Below, one piece after another: positions 38,063-49,562 of a stretch of 64,000 bases of DNA (within the stretch, counting starts at the first letter, position 1; each line of letters begins with the position of its first letter). The notes under the pieces are model-generated. The model made no database searches. It had not been told where the DNA came from and was given only the letters and a program-made list of their open reading frames with translations. Source of the DNA: Cephalotus follicularis (lineage: Eukaryota; Streptophyta; Magnoliopsida; Oxalidales; Cephalotaceae); contig BDDD01000567.1 in assembly GCA_001972305.1 (NCBI GenBank), positions 186,001 to 250,000 on the forward strand. Reading direction: 5' to 3'. Made by a program: the position numbers and the translations under genes.

Positions 38063-38683
38063 AAGATGACCGAATAGGTCACCACTACCGAGATGACCGA
38101 ATAGGTCACCACTGATGGAGATGACTGCAAAGGTCACCCACAGGAGATGATTGTAAAGGTCACCCAAATTGAGATAACCGTGAGGGCTATTGGCTATTGA
38201 ATACTATTGATTGTTATTGATTGTATATAGTTATTGATTGTATATGGATATTGATGGTATGGTAGCTGAAGATACTAGCGTCAGAGAAGGACTACCTTCT
38301 CTTCTCTTTCCTGCTCTACTTACGAACGCTACTTTAGTCTGTCAGTAAAATAAGGGCCTCTACCTAGGATGCTAAGAACGCCTAGTCTGCCATCTCAACA
38401 GAGAATTCCGAGAAGGGCTTATATATTCTCGGAAAGGATTTTGGAATGATATGGATGCTAAATGGGTATGGAATTGATTATGGAATCGTATGGTTATAGT
38501 ATGGAATGGTATTCCTATGGTTATGGAATTGAATTGGTTATGGGTAATTGTAGTTGTTGGGGAGATTGTTGACGTTGAGTCTCAATCCTAAGTTTTAATG
38601 ATTACAAATTTGCATTTAACTTTGTTGCTTAATGTGCAAGACGTTAGAAAGCTTCAACATAAGGCAAAATATCAACTGCCAGT

Positions 38684-39142
38684 AAAGACATCGACCTCTT
38701 CTGTAAAAGACATCGACGCCTTTGATCCAGCAAAGCTACAGGCCACTTTTTGTGAAAGACATCGATCCCTTTCAACAAAGAAGTCGACGTCTTTAGTGCC
38801 CAAAGTTACAGGTCAAATTTCAGTGAAGACATCGATCCATACAAGCAAAGACATCGACGTCCGTACGAAAGAGATCGATCCCTTTCCTAAAACATCGATG
38901 TCTTTCTAGACCAAACTGTAAAAACCAGAAAAGACATCGACCCCTACAGATGAAGTCGATGTGATGCTCAAAGACTCAAATGCCTGGAGATTTCCCAGAA
39001 ATGACATCGACGCCTTTAAAAAGACATCGACGTCTTTTTAAATGAATTGACCCGGGAAACACGGAACGGCTAGTTGGCACACTTACAATGACTAGTAACA
39101 GTCAAAGACATCGACGCCTTTTCAATGACATCGACGTCTTTC
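38684..39142. repeat. AAAGACATCGACGTCTTT motif cluster in 5' LTR of D
   Basis: More than a dozen units (AAGACATCGACCTC, AAGACATCGACGCCTTT, AAGACATCGATCC, AAGTCGACGTCTTT, AAAGACATCGACGTCTTT) lie within 460 bases of the U3 part. The full 18-mer is self-complementary except at one position pair. The 3' LTR carries the same set at 41452-41890. Confidence 0.8.
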
Positions 39143-39499
39143 TGTCAGCAGAAACAAAAACAAGAGTTGCAACAACACATTTTAATATCCAAAGTGCCCA
39201 AGACTTTTGCAACGGCTATAATCTAAATGAAGCTATATATAGAGGCCAAGAAACAAGATTTCAGTGACTTGAGAGAAGAGGAACAACTCTTGAACATCCA
39301 ATCACAAAAGCTCATCTTGCACATCTACAAACAAAAGAGAAAGACATCAAGCTAGAGTTTTACACTTTCACATCCAAAGCTTGCAACTAAATTACACTTT
39401 CATATCCAACCTTTGAGAGGTTATTTGTAAACACAAACTATCTTTACAAATCCTTCTTTGTAAAAAGGGTGTTAAAACCCTTGGTGAAAATTTAGAGGG

Positions 39500-39640
39500 G
39501 AGTGAACCCTTGTAAGGTGTTTGATTGATTTGCACCCGGAACCCAAAATCAAGTGTAAGGTGTTTGATTGATTTGCACCCAGAACCCAAAATCAAGTGTA
39601 AGGTGGTTTACTTTGATTTGCACCCGTAAGCCGAAAATCA
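39500..39640. repeat. About 45-bp tandem repeat near the 3' side of the 5' LTR of D
   Basis: Three copies of a unit containing GTGTAAGGTG, TTTGATTGATTTGCACCC and AACCCAAAATCAA stand in a row. The same triple is found in the 3' LTR at about 42265-42390. Confidence 0.75.
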
Positions 39641-39660
39641 AAGGTTGCTAGTGGTACCTA

Positions 39661-41043
39661 GTGGAATCTCAAGGGGTTCTTGAGAAAGTAGAAATAGGCA
39701 CGGATTTGCCGAACCACTATAAATTCGTTTGCACACTCTCTAACTTTTATCTCTTTACTTACTATTGTATTGATTGTTTTCTTGTGTGCTTGTTGATGCA
39801 TGATAATGAATGTATTAGTGATATGTTTTCTCGATTTACTACTATTATTAATTCTCTTAAGAATCTTGGCAAATCATATCCTAATCAAGAACTTGTAAGA
39901 AAAATCTTAAGGTGCTTACCGAAGAGTTGGATGCCTAAGGTGACGGCCATTGAGGAGGCTAAAGATCTCTCCACTCTCCCACTTGAACAACTTCTAGGCT
40001 CCTTGATGACACATGAGACAACAATGAAGAATCATGAGAATGTGGAAGTCAAGAAGAAGAAGTCAATTGCTCTAAAAGCTTCAAAGGAAGATAGTGAAAG
40101 TGATGAAGATGGAGATGTGGCACTTATCACTTCCCAATTTATAAGGTTTCTCAAAAATCAAAAAGGGAAAAAGGCTTTCAAAAAGAATTTCCCTCAAGAT
40201 GAAGAGTCAAGCAAAAAGGAAGAACCAACGTGCTACGAATGCAATAAGCCCGACCACTTCAAAAATGAGTGTCCATACCTTAAAAAGAAAGAGCAATTCA
40301 AGAAAAAGAATGAATATTTCAAGAAGAAGAAAGCAATGGTAGCCACATGGTCGGATAGCGATCCCTCAAGCTCCGAAGAGGAAAGCGATGTAGAAGTTGC
40401 ACACATTGCTTACATGGCAATTGAGGATGAAGAAGAAAATGAGGTAAATTTTACTTTTGATGAATTGCAAAATGCTTATGAAATTTTATATTTTGAATAT
40501 GAAAATGTTTGCTTGAAAAAAAAGACCCTAAAGAAAAATGCTATTTCTATGACTAACGAATTAGAAATTCTAAAGAATGAAAATAGCAAATATGTGAACG
40601 AAATTGAATCTCTAAAGGATAAGAATAGCTTCTATATGAATGAGATTGATGTTTTAAGTGTTTCTTCAAAATTGTCAAATGACTTTATGGAAGAAAATGA
40701 AAAACTAAAAATTGAGATTGATGCTTTGAAGAAATCATTCTCTACTTTTTCAAATAGTAGCACTAAATTGAATAATCTTTTAGGATTACAAAGATGTGTG
40801 TTTGACAAAGCCGGTCTCGGCTATGAACAAATGAAAAATGTCAAAAATTTTAAGAATTTCTTTGTCAAGAAAAATGAGCCTAAAAGTGTTTGTAATTATT
40901 GCGGTAAATTAGGACATATTTCTACCTTTTGCATTTACAGAAATAATCTTTACTATGGTAAAACTAGAAAGATTTGGGTTCTAAAAGGAACTCTTGTGAC
41001 TAACTTGAAAGGACCCAAGTTCAAATGGGTACTAAAAACCTAA
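39661..41043 (+). CDS. Open gag frame of copia element D
   Basis: The frame of 460 codons is uninterrupted. Its first roughly 45 codons overlap LTR-derived sequence. Recognisable SIRE-type gag follows: SDMFSRFTTIINSLKNLGK near residues 55-72, then LVRKILRCLPKSWMPKVTAIEEAKDL. A knuckle CYECNKPDHFKNEC lies at about residues 191-204, lysine-rich and acidic stretches follow, then a coiled-coil region (about 265-365), and a second knuckle CNYCGKLGHISTFC near residues 418-431. Gag forms the virus-like particle in this family. Whether it is expressed cannot be judged from sequence. Confidence 0.75.
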   Translation: MESQGVLEKVEIGTDLPNHYKFVCTLSNFYLFTYYCIDCFLVCLLMHDNECISDMFSRFTTIINSLKNLGKSYPNQELVRKILRCLPKSWMPKVTAIEEAKDLSTLPLEQLLGSLMTHETTMKNHENVEVKKKKSIALKASKEDSESDEDGDVALITSQFIRFLKNQKGKKAFKKNFPQDEESSKKEEPTCYECNKPDHFKNECPYLKKKEQFKKKNEYFKKKKAMVATWSDSDPSSSEEESDVEVAHIAYMAIEDEEENEVNFTFDELQNAYEILYFEYENVCLKKKTLKKNAISMTNELEILKNENSKYVNEIESLKDKNSFYMNEIDVLSVSSKLSNDFMEENEKLKIEIDALKKSFSTFSNSSTKLNNLLGLQRCVFDKAGLGYEQMKNVKNFKNFFVKKNEPKSVCNYCGKLGHISTFCIYRNNLYYGKTRKIWVLKGTLVTNLKGPKFKWVLKT

Positions 41044-41322
41044 ACTTTGTTTTGTAGGTGTACTTGAAGTCAAGCTCAATATGTTCAAGTACATATCTTG
41101 GGGAGAATGCTTATAGAAAAATTGATAGCCTATACTAAGGGGGAGCTAGGTATGATGAATATGTTAATGATGAATATGTTAAGGGGGAGTTAGATATCAC
41201 ATTTAGGGGGAGTATATCTAAGTGTTTATGTTGATATCTAAAAGAAAATCTTTTTGCTTTGAAATGTCATATATTTTTTCCATAATGAAGCAAATTTTTG
41301 TAATCATCAAAAAGGGGGAGAT

Positions 41323-42615
41323 TGTTGGGGAGATTGTTGACGTTGAGTCTCAATCCTAAGTTTTAATGATTACAAATTTGCATTTAACTTTGTTGCTTAA
41401 TGTGCAAGACGTTAGAAAGCTTCAACATAAGGCAAAATATCAACTGCCAGCAAAGACATCGACCTCTTATGCAAAAAACATCGACGCCTTTGATCCAGCA
41501 AAGCTACAGGCCACTTTTTGTGAAAGACATCGATCCCTTTCAACAAACAAGTCGACGTCTTTAGTGCCCAAAGTTACAGGTCAAATTTCAGTGAAGACAT
41601 CGATCCATACAAGCAAAGACATCGACGTCCGTACGAAAGACATCGACGTCTTTCTAGACCAAACTGCAAAAACCAGAAAAGACATCGACCCCTACAGATG
41701 AAGTCGATGTGATGCTCAAAGACTCAAATGCCTGGAGATTTCCCAGAAATGACATCGACGCCTTTAAAAAGACATCGACGTCTTTTTAAATGAATTGACC
41801 CGGGAAACACGGAACGGCTAGTTGGCGCACTTACAACGACTAGTAACAGTCAAAGACATCGACGCCTTTCCAATGACATCGACGTCTTTCTGTCAGCAGA
41901 AACAAAAACAAGAGTTGCAACAACACATTTTAATATCCAAAGTGCCCAAGACTTTTGCAACGGCATAATCTAAATGAAGCTATATATAGAGGCCAAGAAA
42001 CAAGATTTCAGTGACTTGAGAGAAGAGGAACAACTCTTGAACATCCAATCACAAAATCTCATCTTGCACATCTACAAACAAAAGAGAAAGACATCAAGCT
42101 AGAGTTTTACACTTTCACATTCAAAGCTTGCAACTAGTTTACACTTTCATATCCAACCTTTGAGAGGTTATTTGTAAACACAAACTATCTTTACAAATCC
42201 TTCTTTGTAAAAAGGGTGTTAAAACCCTTGGTGAGAATTTAGAGGGGAGTTAACCCTTGTAAGGTGTTTGATTGATTTGCACCCGGAACCCAAAATCAAG
42301 TGTAAGGTGTTTGATTGATTTGCACCCGGAACCCAAAATCAAGTGTAAGGTGGTTTACTTTGATTTGCACCCGTAAGCCGAAAATCAAAGGTTGCTAGTG
42401 GTACCTAGTGGAATCTCAAGGGGTTCTTGAGAAAGTAGACATAGGCACGGATTTGCCGAACCACTATAAATTCGTTTGCACACTCTCTAACTTTTATCTC
42501 TTTACTTACTATTGTATTGATTGTTTTCTTGTGTGCTTGTTCATAGTTTAATTTGTTTATTCCGCAAACAAATTGTTTTACTTGTTTAAAGGTTGCCATA
42601 TAGTTTTTATTTTAA
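41323..42615 (+). repeat. 3' LTR of copia element D
   Basis: About 1.3 kb, starts TGTTGGGGAGATTG straight after the purine tract. It is almost identical to the 5' LTR over the shared 1.2 kb and includes the GACATCGACGTC cluster at 41452-41890. Confidence 0.85.
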
Positions 42616-43309
42616 GTAGTTATATGAATTACTGCATTTCACATATGGAATGGCATGCATCTTCATGCCCTGCATATAGTAGTACCTACACAACTATGAG
42701 TTGTTGACCCATTCTCTGAATGGGTCAGGTCCAGGTAATACAGCGCAGTGATAGTCAGACCAGATTACAGAGCAGGGCTTCTTCAACAAAGCAGTTCCGT
42801 GTGGCCTACCTTGTATAAGAGCGCGAAGTGTACAAGAAGGTTGTAATTCATTATATGACCTGCCGACTTACGGCAGAGCAATTGACATTGAATTGTGATG
42901 TAGATACATTTGGGTTTATCCGCACATAGTATTTAATGGTTAAATTCTGTATGCATTACTGTGATATAAAGTTTTAAATTTATTGCACATTGTGGGTTAT
43001 GGAAATGGATTTGATGAATGGCATCTCACGTGTCGAGCTGTGGGGTTTCCCCACAATTCAGGGCGTGACATCACTACTATAGTGATCAAACTTCATGGCA
43101 TATGACAATCAGCTATGTTTGACCGCGATTCTTATTTTTTGAATATGTATAGGTAGCAGATTTTTAAGTGCAGTCGCACCAAGCTCAAGATGATCTCAAT
43201 TTACCCTCATCCAATGAATGGTCAGTAGAAAGCTCAATATAGGTGTTTGTAGCCTTACCCTCAGATCCTTCATCCAAGATCAGACAAGAAGATTGCCTCA
43301 ATATTTTCA

Positions 43310-43800
43310 TTAGGTAGAATGTTGGTAAAATACACCAATCTACCAGTTGACATGAGCCCTTTCCAAGTCTAATATGGTAAAATTCCCCCAACCATTCCAT
43401 CATATATCAAGAGCAATATACCAAATAGAGGCACTGGAGTATGACTTGCAAACTAGGAAGGACATATTAAAAAACAGGTTGATTTTTAAAGACGTGCAAT
43501 AGAATATGGAGAAGGGGATTGGCTATGGCTTAAATTGCAGCCTTATAGACAATCTTATGTGGTTTAAGGTTCAATGATAAGCCAGAACAATAAACCACTT
43601 ATTGATTCATTGGTTATTGTGGCCACTGGACAACTAGTTACTAAGGATGAATGCAAACAACAATTTTTGGTGCAATGGATTAGGGGACCAAATGAAGATA
43701 CTTCCTAGGAGGACTTCTAGGCCTTTGTGAAGGCATACCCCCAATTCAACCTTGACAACAAGGCTGCATTTGGAGGAGGGGATGACACATCTCAAAAACA
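43310..43800 (+). mobile_element. Chromovirus integrase C-terminal remnant (Reina-like)
   Basis: Plus-strand pieces read MSPFQV.YGKIPPTIPSYI (integrase core end, family form 'SPF..LYGR.PP.IP.Y') and then QQFLVQWIRGP followed by FVKAYPQFNLDNKAAFGGG. The last matches the chromodomain tail of Reina-type Ty3 elements ('W......F...YP.F.LEDK..F.GGG'). No LTR could be tied to it. It probably represents the older sequence into which element A inserted. It is decayed. Confidence 0.6.
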
Positions 43801-45149
43801 TATAATTGAGCTAGATAAATCATGATTCACAGTCATTAGGTATAGAGGATATGGGTGGAGCTAAGTCAGGAAGAAAAGAGCATGCTGACATAGTGAAGAA
43901 AACAACAAGAGAAGGATTGTGTGTTAACATCAACTCACACACGTGGAAGGTAGAACGAGAATTAATTATTGGGTTTGTGTCTTGTATTCTACTTACTGGG
44001 TATTAATGTAGTTGGGTCAGGTTGGGTCAAATACATACAATACTAAGTAGTTTATGATTAGGGTTCATGTTTTCCTATACATATTTCTCTATATGTTATG
44101 GTAAACCAGTATCAGTGGTGAGAGAAATAGGTGTTTAGGAGGCTGTGAAACAGACAATACCTAGAAATAGGAATCTCTTAGAGTTGAGAGAATTATGGTG
44201 AGGATCTAATTCTTGACCGATAAAGCATATAAGATTTCTTTGGGTGGATTCTCCGTGGATGTAGGTCAATTTGGACCAAACCACGTATATTTGATTGTTC
44301 TTGTTTGTGATTTCTTTATTATTACTCGTGTGTATTTTCCTTGGGTCAATTCGTGCAAGAACAGGGAAGACCATTATTCCCAACAAGTTGTATTAGAGAG
44401 AGGTTGATTGATCAAAGCAAGGGATTGTGGAGGATTGACTAGAGACTCAAATCAAAATCCAAATAGAATAGAACACCGCAACTGCTGACGTCAACACCGA
44501 ATTGCTGACATCAACACCACTGTTTGAAGAGGCGAGGAACAACTGCTGGTAAGAAGAATGACGATCTCATTCTCTAATCCGCGAAATAAGACCATCGAAG
44601 GATTCCTCTAACATGGTAGATCTTTTCCCTGGAAGTCTAGTAAAGTACGGGTGAGAGATGATAGAGAACGCGACAACATAAGGTCATGTAATTTGTGTCT
44701 CAAATCCGGTCATTACAGGCCACATCAACAAAAACTAAGACCACCGCAGTGATCAGTGTCAACCGACGGTACTAAGGCCAAAAGTCTGGTCACCGTAGGT
44801 TACCGGAGGGGAGCGAACGAGCCGCATGCTCCGGTGAGAGCTCATGGGTGTTGTCTTGAAGCGTAGGGGTAAGAAGAAGGAAAGAAAATAAAACTTTTTT
44901 TTTGAACGGTTGTGATTACTCGGTGTTTCAATCACGATATCTTGGGTTATCGGAGTTAGATTTGGGTGGTTCAAGAGTGGATATTAAGGTTTTTGAACAT
45001 TTTGGATGCACTGAATGGGTTAGATTAGCGAGATTCAGCTTAAATTATATGATTTTTGCTGGTTAGTGTGAGTTGGGCTCGGTTTGGGTGATCAAGGACA
45101 ATTCAAAATTCGAATTGAGGTTGATCAGAAGAACCGAGGGAAAAGAAGA

Positions 45150-46337
45150 AGCACAACAGATGGCAGGGAAGGGTATGAGTTTCCCCGTGGCACCCTTCAA
45201 TGACCATAATGACATCACATTGTGGCAACAATGAATGAAGAATATATTGATGCGAGAAGGGCTGATTAAAGCTCTCAAAAGGCCGATAGAGAAACTTGAA
45301 AAGTTGACTGATGAGACATGACAAGATATGAGGAATTTGGCATGTATTACTATTCACTTACATTTTTCAGATAACACATTACGGGAGGTCATTCATTACG
45401 GGAGGTCATTAGTCTAACTGGTCTGTTAGATGTCTGGGAGAAATTGGAGAGCATATACAAGTCCAAATCGCTACAAAATAGGTTGTTCTTGAAGAAGAAA
45501 TTAGATAGCCTTCAGTTAGTAGATGGATCGAGTTTTGAGGTGCATGGCAAGATACTGACAGAGCTGACATCTTTAGAAGTGAAGATTGAGAATGAGGATC
45601 AGGCACTTCTCTTGTTAGCATCACTGCATACATCATATGATCATATGGTCACCAAACTATTGTTTGGAAATGATACTCTTTCTTTGGATAAAGTCGTTGC
45701 TTCTTTATTGATGAATGAGACAAGGAAGAAGTGCAGCAGTGAGGTGCCATCAAGAGAGGGTAACGCATTGGTTACAACTAGTGGTTGTCGGAAAGGTAGA
45801 TCAGAGGATCGGGTTGATGAGTCTAGCAGAGTCAGAGCGTGCTCAAAGTCGAAGGTTCAGAACAGAAACAGAAAGTGTTTTGTGTGCGATGAAGAAGGAC
45901 ATGTAAAGAAAGTTTGTCTGTAATTCAAGTACTTCCTAAAGGGGAAAAGAAAATCATTAAAGGCTGTAGTTGTTAAGGCATCATCGGATAATGATGTATA
46001 TCTTGCTACATCTTCGGGTATGGTAAGTCCATATTGGATTCTTGATTCTAGTTATGCATTTCACATATGTGCAATCAGGGAACAATATAGCACGTATCAA
46101 GCTTGCGATAGTGGTATGATCAAGATGGAAAATAATGCAGAGTGCAAGGTTGTTGGGATTGGATCGGTACGGATTCGCATGTTTGATGGAATCGTGAGAA
46201 CTTTGGCTGATGTTCGACATGTGTCAAATTTGAAGAGGAATATGATTTCACTAGGTACTCTGGATTCGAGAGGGTGCAAGGTTACTATTGAAGGTGGAGG
46301 CATGAGAGTCACCAAAGGGGCATTGGTGATACTGTAG
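45150..46337 (+). mobile_element. Copia E gag and protease remnants
   Basis: Gag is recognisable from about 45170 (PFNDHNDITLWQQ) to 45923, where it ends in a zinc knuckle (CFVCDEEGHVKKVC). The middle contains the copia gag block LLLASLHTSYDHMVTKLLFG. The protease region at 46020-46337 has YWILDS near its start and the typical VRHVSNLKRNMISLGTLD block. It is a fossil with several breaks. Confidence 0.75.
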
Positions 46338-46948
46338 GGAAGCATTATTGGAAAGTTGTACATACTTGTAGGGATTGTTCATATATGTGGAGGTTCTGTT
46401 AGATCCTAGGCGAGTGCTATAGTTAAGGGACAAGGTTATGAGATGGTTCATCCAGAATTCGGATGTAGATCGAAGAAGAAACGAGTGATGTTTGCTTCTA
46501 ATCTTGAGTGTGGCATTGTTCTATCTGATCGTAAGGGAGAGGTTGAGCCACATCGCACTTTGCGACATTGAGTTGAGACGCCACATGTGAGGGCGTGTAC
46601 TGTAACACCCGAGTTTTTCGTAAAATGAAATCGTATTACGGAATTAATGAGAATAGTGAAATTCTCGACTTTGATGATGTTTTTCCTTTTATAACGTCGA
46701 GTTTTGAAAGAGGAATGATAAGGAGATGTTCAAGGCATTACGCAATTGAAGTCGCAATTATGTTGCTCAAAACGGCTAATAAAGTCTATTTTAATGTGCG
46801 CTTGTAAGGCTCAGCGTTCGCATTATTTTTACAATTATTTTGGTTGCCATTGTTAAGGTTGGTAAATATTTTATAAGGCCCGTAATATAACCCTAACGCT
46901 CGAGGGGTTCGGGGGTTCCGCTCCCCAGTGAGGGGACGGGGGGTCCCA

Positions 46949-46990
46949 CTGTCCGGACAGCGGGCAAGGGCTCGGGGGCAGCGCCCCCGG
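46949..46990. repeat. GC-rich palindromes in solo LTR F
   Basis: CTGTCCGGACAG (46949-46960) is a perfect 12-bp palindrome. Shortly after it, CGGGGGC and GCCCCCG (46973-46979 and 46983-46989) form a 7-bp stem with a 3-base loop. They sit in an unusually GC-rich patch (about 46895-46992) within AT-rich surroundings. Confidence 0.8.
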
Positions 46991-47144
46991 AAGAAAATTG
47001 AATTTAGCTATTTCTTTTGGACTGGAAATTTTATTGAAGTCATTGTGATATGGTTGTTCTAGGGCTTGTAATGTGAGAAAACGTTTTTGCGCATGTTTTG
47101 CAACGTTGAAAGCGTCGACTGCCAAGAATAAGCGTTGACAGTTT

Positions 47145-49555
47145 TGTGACGACCCGAATTCCCTTTTGTACTGTTCATGCGTACATCATACCGTATTGCA
47201 CTGTATTGGACCGTACTGAACTGTATTGAATTGAGGTATTCTAATACCTATTGATATTGTATTGATCACATGCATGTATAGTCGGGATTTTGGGCCGAGT
47301 TTCGGATCAATTCTTTCTCTCCTTACTCTCACATTTCTCATTTTCTCATTCTCTCTCTCTCTCTCTCCCTCTCTCTCTCCCTCTTGCTGGCAGCTCCATC
47401 TTCCACCATTGCAGCCTTGGATTGCATCTCCATCAACAAGAACAGCGATTGCAAGGAGTGGATTGGTGATTGAACAGCATAGAAACTGATTGAGTGATTG
47501 GAAGCTCAACTTTTGAAGCTTCAGTGATAAGTAGGACTTCTTTATTGAATTGCCTATTGCTTTATTGATTGATTGACTGAATTGCATGATTGATTGAGTG
47601 TTTGAGTGATTGAATTGAGTGAATTGAGGTTTTAAGGGTTTATAGCTAATCCTTGACCTAATTGTTAATTAAAGGATTGAAATTGAATTTGGAAGGTTGT
47701 AACTAGTCTTACTAACCTCAAATGACTGATTGTAAACTTTGGTTTTCAAAGAATGTCTTTTAATTGGATTTTGGCTTGAGATTGGCCCCATTTTCTACCT
47801 AAAAATCGACTTTTCCCGGGAAAGACATCGACCCTTAGCCCAAAGACGTCGATGTCTTTTTCATCTGAGTGCTATATCCTTGATTCTGCAGCAAAGACAT
47901 CGACGTCTTTCAAAGACGTCGACGTCTTTGCCTCGAGATGTCTCTCCCCTGGAAAGACATCGATGCTGAACATCGATGCGCATTCTCAGGATGTTTTTAT
48001 TGAAAAGCATCGACGCCTTTCTCCAAGGACGTCGACGTCTTTGGCCAATTCTCTACATAAATAAGGAAATACATCGATGTCTTGAAACGACATCGACGTT
48101 TTTCCATCGTTTTAAAGAGGAGTCGATGTCTTTCACCAAAGACATCGACGCCTAATGTACTGAAAGGAGTTTTTCACTGTTTTAAAGCTAGTTTTCCACT
48201 TCTTTTCACATCGCCACTTGACCGGAGCCTCACTTGAGGTGTTCAAGTGTTTGAAAACAGTTTTAATGATTGCACTGACCGATTGATTGCTTGAGTTATG
48301 AGTGTTGCTGTGAGTCTAAGTCGGTAAAATGGACGCACGTTCTCATCCCTTCATTAGGCACCACCACTTATCGTCTCTGCTTCGACGTTGTATTGATACA
48401 TTGATCGATTGCTTGTGCCATGAGTGTCGTTGTGAGTCTAAGTGGGTACGATGGATGCACGTTCCCATTTCTCCATTGGACACCACCACTTATTGACTTT
48501 ACTTAATATTGTATTGACTCGATTGATTGATTGATTGTATTGTATGGATCCTATAGAGCGACCTTATGGTTTACGTCGGCATGTTAGGTCGACTTTGTCC
48601 ACCTATTCCATCGATCGTTTCTTGTATTGTATTGTCTTGCTGACGAGCATGTGCTGACGAGCACGATTGATTGATGATTGACGCTCGCTGAGGGCCGTAG
48701 CTCCCTAACGGCATTAGTAGCTCCCTCAGTTGTAGCTCATCGAGATTGTATTGGCCCAGCCATAGGCTGGAAGATCTATGTGTTCCAGACATGATCAGTC
48801 TGAGAACCGTAGGTAGATCTCTCACCCTTTTTGAAGGACTACCTTCCGTGGGATTGATCACTGCTAACTAATTCACACTGAATTGACATCGGTCGCACGC
48901 TTTATAGGATATTGATTAATTGATTGGGTGTTTCATACACCACCATTGAGTGTCTGCCATTGATTGATTGCTTGTTATAGATCCTATCCGTATGCTCTGT
49001 TATGGGCCACTGTCATAAAGGTAGTCTGATCGCCAATTGTACATGTACATTTGCCATGTCATGCATTGATATTCTACACCGCACATTGATATTGTATTGA
49101 TTGTCACCGATATTGTACTTTGTACATGCATACATGCTGCATGGGGTTTCTGCTTAGCCACTGTGGCTAACCCCATCCTTCGGGGTGGGGCTGTGTTGTA
49201 CCTTTGTGTGCGGCATAGGTAGGGCAGTAGGTAGCAGCGGACAGAAGGATTGAAGACTCGATTGATCGCATGACTGCTTGGGTACCGCAGGACTGGTTAT
49301 GATATTGTAGTGAAGTTTGGTATGTACTGTATTGTAATACTGTATTGAAGGATTGATGATGTATTGTAAAAGACTAGTACTGTAAAAGATTTGCATTGTA
49401 TTGTATGGATGGATTGGTATTGTATCTTCCGCAAGTGTTATGTATTGCAAAGTTTTAAGTTTTTCTCATTTTTATATTGCTAGTCTTGACCATTGTATTG
49501 TGTATTGGATTGAGAGTAATACCACGTGTCCGCCCTGCAGGCACGGGGTGTTACA
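47145..49555 (+). mobile_element. Solo LTR 'G', Ty3/gypsy-type ends, 2.4 kb
   Basis: Starts TGTGACGACCCGAATTCCC, ends GCACGGGGTGTTACA, and is flanked by AGTTT exactly (47140-47144 and 49556-49560). It has a (CT)n tract at 47349-47395 and many TATTGATTGATTG-like simple runs. No coding sequence or primer site is inside. It is the innermost layer of E > F > G. It holds the best-preserved GACGTCGACGTC units in the window. Confidence 0.88.
47822..48155. repeat. AAAGACGTCGACGTCTTT motif cluster in solo LTR G
   Basis: About twelve units, among them CAAAGACGTCGACGTCTTTG at 47911-47930, a perfect 20-base palindrome. Others are AAAGACATCGACGTCTTT (47893-47910), AAGCATCGACGCCTTT and AAGGACGTCGACGTCTTT. 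It is the same word family as in the copia LTRs of element D, although G has Ty3-type ends. Confidence 0.85.
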
Positions 49556-49562
49556 AGTTTAC

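Larger units (their letters stand above)
38555..42615 (+). mobile_element. Young Ty1/copia (SIRE-like) element 'D', gag-bearing, no pol recognised
   Basis: Flanked by exact GTAGT duplications (38550-38554 and 42616-42620), with the LTR sequence of A continuing on both sides. The LTRs start TGTTGGGGAGATTG at 38555 and 41323. The 3' copy is preceded by the purine tract AAAAAGGGGGAGA, typical of SIRE/Maximus elements. The LTR copies differ at about five sites in the first 250 bases, the lowest divergence in the window. Between them is one long open gag frame and no RT, RNase H or integrase, so the element is incomplete and would depend on relatives. It is the most recent layer in A. Confidence 0.88.
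8404..43070 (+). mobile_element. Ty3/gypsy chromovirus 'A', an old element enlarged by three nested insertions
   Basis: The 5' LTR (8404-10635) and the 3' LTR (starting 27068, ending 43070) share sequence at both ends, and the outermost ends are flanked by TCGCT (8399-8403) and TCACT (43071-43075), one transition apart. Parts in order: LTR, initiator-Met primer site (TGGTATCAGATCC, 10639), gag, protease, reverse transcriptase, RNase H, integrase, integrase tail (26654-27010), purine tract (about 27048-27067) and LTR. It is interrupted by copia B inside the integrase end and by C and D inside the 3' LTR. Its LTRs differ at roughly one base in ten in the sample compared by eye, making it the oldest of the group. 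The coding part is broken at more than ten places. Confidence 0.88.
27068..43070 (+). repeat. 3' LTR of element A, split by elements C and D
   Basis: LTR pieces at 27068-28203, 38063-38554 and 42616-43070 align in order with the 5' LTR at 8404-10635. The joins fall exactly at the target duplications of C (GAGAT/AAGAT) and D (GTAGT). Confidence 0.87.

Noticed and set aside
38598-41701. Two similar frames at 38598-38909 and 41366-41701
   Set aside because: They lie in the two LTR copies of element D and reflect the GACATCGACGTC array, not genes.
43060-43090. CACTACTATAGTG next to the end of element A as a possible CACTA terminus
   Set aside because: There is no partner terminus, subterminal repeats or 3-bp duplication; it is better explained as chance beside the TCACT duplication of A.
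47262-47489. Frame rich in Ser, Leu and Pro
   Set aside because: It overlaps the (CT)n tract of solo LTR G and is low complexity.
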